Source of the DNA: Caryophanales bacterium UBA3210
Lineage (GTDB): Bacteria; Bacillota_I; Bacilli_A; RFN20; CAG-449
Direction of reading: 5' to 3'
NCBI GenBank assembly: GCA_002363635.1
Contig: DEWM01000088.1
Span: 1 to 5,580, forward strand
DNA: 5,580 nucleotides
The notes under the pieces were generated by a model. The model saw only the letters and a list, made by a program, of their open reading frames with translations. It had not been told where the DNA came from and searched no databases. Numbering within the stretch: position 1 is the first letter of the stretch; every line of letters begins with the position of its first letter. Shown one piece after another: positions 5,251-5,580 of this stretch. The position numbers and the translations under genes are program-made.

Positions 5251-5510
5251 TTATTGCTTTAACATATTAATAGGTATAACAAAAATTCCATCTTTTGTCT
5301 TATACAAAGGTCCACATGCAGTTATTACTGCTAAAAAAGAAGGTTCTTTAAATCTACTATAGTCAATTTTATTCTTTATTTTTCTTAGTGATTCTAGTCA
5401 TTCATTAATTAAGTTTTCACAACCAAGTTTAACTTCCAACGCAGCCCAATTACCATTTTTCATACCATAATAATATATTTTCAAGGTACAAAATCAATTA
5501 TAGGTTGTCC
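5251..5510 (-). pseudogene. C-terminal remnant of a DUF4143-type AAA ATPase
   Basis: Reading toward the stop at 5251-5253, the frame gives GNWAALEVKLG, then KNKIDYSRFKEPSFLAVITA, then KDGIFVIPINMLKQ. This is the characteristic end of DUF4143 ATPases: a nuclease-like E-V-K strand, a lysine-rich helix, PSFLAVITG and a final DGxxVIPIxxL. An in-frame TGA interrupts it at 5398-5400. Further upstream GQPIIDFVP (5484-5510) continues the similarity in another frame (compare the family's EIDFV), followed by a TGA at 5481-5483, so there is also a frameshift near 5480. The family is usually about 400 residues, with an N-terminal P-loop; only about 85 residues can be traced, and bases 5511-5580 look fully decayed. 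The role of these ATPases is not well established. Confidence 0.8.
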
Positions 5511-5580
5511 ATTTTTTGATTATTATCTAATTTTTGGACAGTTTATAACGCTATTTTATATCTTAGTTATACTAGTTTAA

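Noticed and set aside
5251..5510. TGA read as tryptophan (genetic code 4), since two TGA codons in the ATPase remnant sit where Trp is plausible
   Set aside because: All tryptophans in the five intact genes are encoded by TGG, and the remnant also needs a frameshift, so ordinary decay explains it better.
5506..5540. TGTCCA/TGGACA inverted repeat with T- and A-rich loop
   Set aside because: Only six pairs with a 23-base loop, no T-tract in a useful position, and it overlaps decayed ATPase coding sequence; likely chance.

Overview
The window is AT-rich and uses the standard bacterial code. All tryptophans in the intact genes are TGG, and no intact gene contains an in-frame TGA. Shine-Dalgarno sites are mostly strong GGAGG types, and there is a near-consensus catabolite-control (cre) site. 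Together these point to a low-GC Bacillota, probably an Erysipelotrichia-like gut or host-associated bacterium; the lineage is inferred from overall character, not from a marker gene. Every recognisable gene is on the minus strand, so the window reads biologically from right to left.

Right part (about 4862-5580): no intact gene. It holds the decayed C-terminal end of a DUF4143-type AAA ATPase, a short GC-rich segment with inverted repeats, an orphan minus-strand terminator, and three phased copies of GTWACCTTTT upstream of a strong promoter.

Centre (3031-4925): the most interesting part. A promoter embedded in a nested dyad drives a DUF3990 protein (ADP-ribosyltransferase-like, probable toxin). 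Its stop overlaps the start of a 200-residue helix-turn-helix protein (probable antitoxin and autorepressor). Eight bases further on is a HAM1/RdgB-like nucleotide pyrophosphatase that has decayed into a pseudogene with at least three frameshifts and a nonsense codon. Between it and the next gene lies a 27-codon coding-like remnant.

Left part (1-2978): ordinary-looking housekeeping or metabolic genes. One operon encodes a four-helix membrane protein of unknown function and a HAD-family phosphatase, and ends in a clear terminator overlapping the phosphatase stop codon. A second operon starts from its own promoter just downstream of a palindromic GTAAGCGCTTAC cre-like site. It encodes a 12-helix MFS transporter of the GPH/SLC45 sugar-porter type, followed two bases later by a glycerophosphodiester phosphodiesterase that runs off the left edge.

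Overall, a conserved chromosomal block (left) adjoins an eroding accessory spot (right) in which the toxin-antitoxin-like pair is the only intact cargo.
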